64,000 bases of DNA from Caulobacter sp. (GTDB taxonomy: Bacteria; Pseudomonadota; Alphaproteobacteria; Caulobacterales; Caulobacteraceae), in the NCBI GenBank assembly GCA_028291265.1, contig JAQGIK010000095.1:1-64000 (forward strand). Reading direction: 5' to 3'. The notes beneath the pieces were generated by a model that was given only the letters and a program-made list of their open reading frames with translations, was not told the origin of the DNA and did no database searches. Positions 60,878 to 64,000 of this stretch are shown here, one piece after another. Each line of letters opens with the position of its first letter. Position 1 is the stretch's first letter. The translations under genes and the position numbers were made by a program.

Positions 60878-62047
60878 ATGACCACCGACGGCAAGAACCG
60901 CCTGGCTTTCGCCACCCGCACCATCCACGCCGGCCAGAGTCCCGACCCGACGACGGGCGCGGTGATGCCGCCGATCTACGCGACCAGCACCTACGCCCAG
61001 GAAAGCCCCGGCGTGCACAAGGGCTATGAATACGCCCGCAGCCAGAACCCGACCCGCTTCGCCTTCGAGCGCTGCATCGCCGACCTGGAAAGCGGCACCC
61101 AGGCCTTCGCCTTCGCCTCGGGCCTGGCCTGCGGCGCGACGGTGATGGAGTGCCTCGACACCGGTTCGCACGTCATCGCCACCGACGACCTCTACGGCGG
61201 CAGCTACCGGCTGTTCGAGCGGGTCAAGAAGCGCTCGGCCGGCCTGTCGTTCAGCTTCGTCGACATGAGCGACCTAGCCGCCATCGAGGCCGCCATCCGG
61301 CCCGAGACGAAGATGCTGTGGGTGGAGACCCCGACCAACCCGACCCTGCGGCTGGTCGACCTGGAGGCGGTGGCGGGCCTGGCGAAAAAGCACGGCCTGC
61401 TGACCGTCGCCGACAACACCTTCGCCAGCCCCTATGTGCAGCGGCCGCTGGAGCTGGGTTTCGACCTCGTCACCCATTCGACCACCAAATACCTCAACGG
61501 CCATTCGGACATGGTCGGCGGCGTCGCCATCGTCGGCGACAACGAGGAGTTCGGCGCCCAGATGAAGTTCCTGCAGAACGCCGTCGGCGCCATCTCCGGC
61601 CCGTTCGACAGCTTCCTGGCGCTGCGGGGCCTCAAGACCCTGGCCCTGCGCATGCAGCGCCACTGCGAGAGCGGCCTGAAGATCGCCCGGTGGCTGGAAA
61701 CCCACCCGGCTGTCGAGAAGGTCATCTACCCGGGGCTGGAATCCCATCCGCAGCATGAACTCGCCAAGAAGCAGATGACCGGCGGCTTCGGCGGCATCAT
61801 CTCGGTCGAGATCAAGGGCGGCCTGGCCCCAAGCCGCAGGCTGCTCGAACGCACCCGCCTGTTCACCCTGGCCGAGTCGCTGGGCGGCGTCGAAAGCCTG
61901 ATCGAGCATCCGGCCATCATGACCCACGCCTCAATTCCGCCCGAGCAACGGCAGGCGGTCGGCATCACCGACGGCCTGGTCAGGCTTTCGGTCGGGATCG
62001 AAGACTGCCAAGACCTGATTTCCGACCTTTCCCAGGCCTTGGCCTAG
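60878..62047 (+). CDS. cystathionine gamma-lyase/gamma-synthase (PLP transsulfuration enzyme)
   Basis: 389 residues. YEYARSQNPTRFAFERCIADLE, AFASGLACGATVMECLDTGSHVIATDDLYGGSYRLFERV, WVETPTNPTLRLVDL and HSTTKYLNGHSDMVGG (PLP Lys) define the family. Placed 4 bases after the cystathionine beta-synthase gene, it is most likely the lyase of the reverse transsulfuration route (methionine to cysteine). The last 68 bases overlap the convergent mscS gene. Confidence 0.92.
   Translation: MTTDGKNRLAFATRTIHAGQSPDPTTGAVMPPIYATSTYAQESPGVHKGYEYARSQNPTRFAFERCIADLESGTQAFAFASGLACGATVMECLDTGSHVIATDDLYGGSYRLFERVKKRSAGLSFSFVDMSDLAAIEAAIRPETKMLWVETPTNPTLRLVDLEAVAGLAKKHGLLTVADNTFASPYVQRPLELGFDLVTHSTTKYLNGHSDMVGGVAIVGDNEEFGAQMKFLQNAVGAISGPFDSFLALRGLKTLALRMQRHCESGLKIARWLETHPAVEKVIYPGLESHPQHELAKKQMTGGFGGIISVEIKGGLAPSRRLLERTRLFTLAESLGGVESLIEHPAIMTHASIPPEQRQAVGITDGLVRLSVGIEDCQDLISDLSQALA
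61980..62047. other. 68-bp antisense overlap of coding regions (transsulfuration gene and mscS)
   Basis: The transsulfuration gene stops at 62047 and the mscS frame stops at 61980 on the opposite strand, so 68 bases encode both. Neither gene has a plausible earlier stop or an independent terminator here. Confidence 0.8.
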
Positions 62048-62918
62048 CGGCCTTCGGCGGGGCGGGCTTCGGCAGTTCCGGCGGCGGCAGCGGCGTCTGC
62101 CCCGCCGCCAGCATGCGGGCGGCCAGCAGCAGGTCGGCCATCACCGCCGGATGGTCGTGCGGCAGCGTCCAGACCCGCACGGCGCCCTCGACCCAGGCCT
62201 CGGCCATGCCGGTGATCTCCACCACCGGCTCGGCGTCGCCCATGATCCGCGGGTCGGCGGCGGCCCGGGTCTTCAGGGCGGCGACGTAAGAGGCCAGGTC
62301 GACGGTGATCGGGATGCGGAACACCGCGTCGACCCGCCGCCGCTCGTGGAAGCTCTTGTTGACGATGACGTCGCCGAACACCTTGGAATTGGGGATGACG
62401 ACCTTCAGGTTGTCGGCCGTGGTCAGCTCGGTGGTGAAGAGATCGAGCCCCCGCACCGTGCCGATCCGTCCCGTGGTCTCGATGACGTCGCCGACCCGGT
62501 AGGGCCGCAAGGCCAGGATCATCACCCCGGCCGCGACATTGCTCAGCGCCCCCTGCAAGGCCAGCCCGACCGCCAGCGAGGCAGCGCCGAGCACGGCGAG
62601 GATGGAGGTTGTCTTGACCCCCAGTTGCTGCAGCACCGCCACCAGGCCGACGATGACGACGATGTAGCGGACCGCCGAGCCGATGAAGCTCTGCAGGGTG
62701 GCGTCCGGCGGGACCTGCCGGGTCATCCGGCCGACGGCGGCCTTGGCCAGGGCCGACAGCCAGCGCGAGGCCCACAGGGTGACCAGCAGGATGACCCCGG
62801 CCACGGCCAGGTCGATGGCGATCTGGGTCGCCCGGTCGATCAGGTCGGCGGCGACGATCTCCTCGGGCCGGACCTTGGGGATCAGGCGCGGGACATCGGC
62901 GAGGTTGAAGCTGCTCAT
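61980..62918 (-). CDS. MscS-family mechanosensitive ion channel
   Basis: 312 residues. Three membrane helices, the third being the pore helix GAASLAVGLALQGALSNVAAGVMILALRPYRVGDVIE, with the Gly/Ala packing pattern of MscS and the start of the beta-domain. IPNSKVFGDVIVNKSFHERRR is a known interface block. The C-terminus has a Pro/Lys/Arg-rich tail (PKAARPRPGKGRKSG) encoded in the stretch that overlaps the convergent gene. AAAGGGA precedes ATG 62918. Confidence 0.9.
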   Translation of the reverse strand: MSSFNLADVPRLIPKVRPEEIVAADLIDRATQIAIDLAVAGVILLVTLWASRWLSALAKAAVGRMTRQVPPDATLQSFIGSAVRYIVVIVGLVAVLQQLGVKTTSILAVLGAASLAVGLALQGALSNVAAGVMILALRPYRVGDVIETTGRIGTVRGLDLFTTELTTADNLKVVIPNSKVFGDVIVNKSFHERRRVDAVFRIPITVDLASYVAALKTRAAADPRIMGDAEPVVEITGMAEAWVEGAVRVWTLPHDHPAVMADLLLAARMLAAGQTPLPPPELPKPAPPKAARPRPGKGRKSGLGSLRSRPKA

Positions 62919-63057
62919 GATCCCTTTCTAGCTGACTCGGCGGGCCGAGGGGGCTTAACGACCGCAATCTGACCGGCGTTCCGGAACGGCCCGGGGAAAC
63001 ATCCGGTTACAGCCTTTGTCTCGTACTCTTCCCGTCACAGGCGTAAGGGCCCGCCCC

Positions 63058-64000
63058 ATGAGCATCGCCTTCATCGACCTCGCCGCGCAGCAGCGCCGCA
63101 TCCGTGACCGCATCGACGCCGGCATCGCCCGCGTCCTCGACCACGGCGCCTACGTCATGGGCCCGGAAGTCCGTCAGTTCGAAGCCGAACTGGCCGCCTT
63201 CGGCCAGGCCCCGCTGTCGCTCAGCTGCGCCAACGGCACCGACGCCATCGCCCTGCCGCTGATGGCCTGGGGCATCGGCGACGGCGACGCGGTCTTCTGC
63301 CCGAGCTTCACCTTCGCGGCGACGCCGGAAGTCGTGCCCTGGACGAACGCCACGCCGGTGTTCGTCGATGTGCTGCGGGGTACCTTCAACATCGACCCGG
63401 CCCATCTTGAGGCGACCATCGTCGCCACCAGGGCCGAGGGCCGCCTGCGCCCGGCCGTGGTCATCGCCGTCGACCTGTTCGGCCAGCCGGCCGACTACCC
63501 GGCCCTGCGCGCCATCTGCGACCGCCATGGCCTCAAGCTGATCAGCGACAGCGCGCAGGGTTTCGGCTGCACCCTGAACGGCAAGCACCCGATCCACTGG
63601 GCCGACGTGGCCACCACCAGCTTCTTCCCGGCCAAGCCGCTCGGCTGCTACGGCGACGGCGGGGCGGTGATCGCCAAGGACCAGGAGCTCTGGGACCTGA
63701 TGGACAGCTACCGCGTCCACGGCAAGGCGGTGACGCCGGACCTCGTCGGCCGCACCTTCGAGCACGAGACCAAGTACCTCAACACCCGCATCGGCATGAA
63801 CAGCCGTCTGGACACCCTCCAGGCCGCCGTCCTGATCGAGAAGCTGGCCATCTTCCCCGAAGAGATCGAGATGCGTCAGGCCGTGGCCGACCGCTACGCC
63901 GCGGGCCTGGCCGGCAGCGTCACCTCGACGCCGAAGGTCATCGACGGCGGCGTCTCGGTCTGGGCCCAGTACGTCATCGAACACAAGAACCGCGACGGCC
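63058..64000 (+). CDS. WbpE-like sugar aminotransferase (DegT/DnrJ/EryC1 family), 3' end outside the window
   Basis: The frame is open from ATG 63058 to the window end (314 residues shown); the ORF track leaves it out because no stop occurs. FIDLAAQQRRIRDRIDAGIARVLDHGAYVMGPEV, SCANGTDAIALPLMA, SDSAQGFGC and SFFPAKPLGCYGDGGAVI (PLP Lys) and MNSRLDTLQAAVL agree with WbpE, which aminates UDP-3-keto-GlcNAcA to the 3-amino sugar. This implies N-acetylated diamino-uronic acid synthesis near this location and fits the uronic acid theme of the earlier glycan cluster. No promoter was identified; 139 bases separate it from the divergent mscS start. Confidence 0.85.
   Translation, partial: MSIAFIDLAAQQRRIRDRIDAGIARVLDHGAYVMGPEVRQFEAELAAFGQAPLSLSCANGTDAIALPLMAWGIGDGDAVFCPSFTFAATPEVVPWTNATPVFVDVLRGTFNIDPAHLEATIVATRAEGRLRPAVVIAVDLFGQPADYPALRAICDRHGLKLISDSAQGFGCTLNGKHPIHWADVATTSFFPAKPLGCYGDGGAVIAKDQELWDLMDSYRVHGKAVTPDLVGRTFEHETKYLNTRIGMNSRLDTLQAAVLIEKLAIFPEEIEMRQAVADRYAAGLAGSVTSTPKVIDGGVSVWAQYVIEHKNRDG

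Overview
The window is GC-rich, densely packed bacterial DNA. The gene content (flmA/flmB-type pseudaminic acid genes, Hen1/Pnkp, AsmA, RlmN, an AmpG-like permease, WecA/Wza/Wzc-type export genes, reverse transsulfuration) and the very strong G/C preference at third codon positions suggest an alphaproteobacterium, most likely a Caulobacteraceae-type organism (Caulobacter, Phenylobacterium, Brevundimonas). I infer this by recognition; no database was searched. I saw no rRNA, tRNA, CRISPR array or insertion sequence.

Region 1 (1-5.1 kb): the 3' end of a ComM/YifB-like ATPase, an intrinsic terminator, then a compact RNA-repair cassette of a small RLIG1-like RNA ligase, Hen1 (3'-end 2'-O-methyltransferase) and Pnkp (kinase-phosphatase-ligase). 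Pnkp already carries a ligase domain, so the separate ligase makes this an unusual two-ligase repair module and the most interesting system in the window. Region 2 (5.1-19.8 kb) is mostly core genome: an ABC-F ATPase, a soluble hybrid histidine kinase, a DUF805-AmpG fusion, a DUF350/serine-protease pair, RlmN, AsmA, a 34-residue membrane peptide missing from the ORF track, ModA, a Tyr/Gly-rich lipoprotein, a VanZ-like protein, a HAD hydrolase with PhhB, an SDR and a FliL-like exported protein.

Region 3 (19.8-47 kb) is the surface-glycan section: PseB/PseC, a WecA-type initiating transferase, then a PHP-type phosphatase, a Wza-like export lipoprotein and a Wzc-like tyrosine kinase with a (GY)6 tail. 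A lower-GC toxin-antitoxin-like module (XRE-ImmA/IrrE protein plus DUF4411 PIN protein) follows, beside a 61-bp relic of an M23 peptidase gene, and then a TetR/glyoxalase-family (VOC) operon with tandem operators and a full M23 peptidase gene. A minus-strand block (methyltransferase, GT4, asparagine-synthase-type amidotransferase, GT4) faces a plus-strand block (FecR-like exported protein, O-antigen ligase-like protein, TviB-type dehydrogenase, UDP-glucuronate 4-epimerase-like protein, FkbM methyltransferase, EpsG-like polymerase, pyruvyltransferase, unknown transferase) across a 490-bp intergenic region with a perfect CRP-type half-site pair. Together these encode a Wzy-type polysaccharide rich in uronic acids, some possibly amidated; no Wzx flippase is in the window.

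Region 4 (47-64 kb): cysD and cysNC (sulfate activation) separated by a REP-like inverted pair, an AGE-family epimerase, a DUF1993 protein, then a six-gene translationally coupled operon resembling the 2-aminobenzoyl-CoA (anthranilate) pathway: bifunctional monooxygenase/reductase, SDR, MarR, enoyl-CoA hydratase, aryl-CoA ligase and RidA. It ends with an ASCH-domain protein, a GmhB-like phosphatase, cystathionine beta-synthase plus cystathionine gamma-lyase/synthase, an MscS channel, and the start of a WbpE-like sugar aminotransferase.
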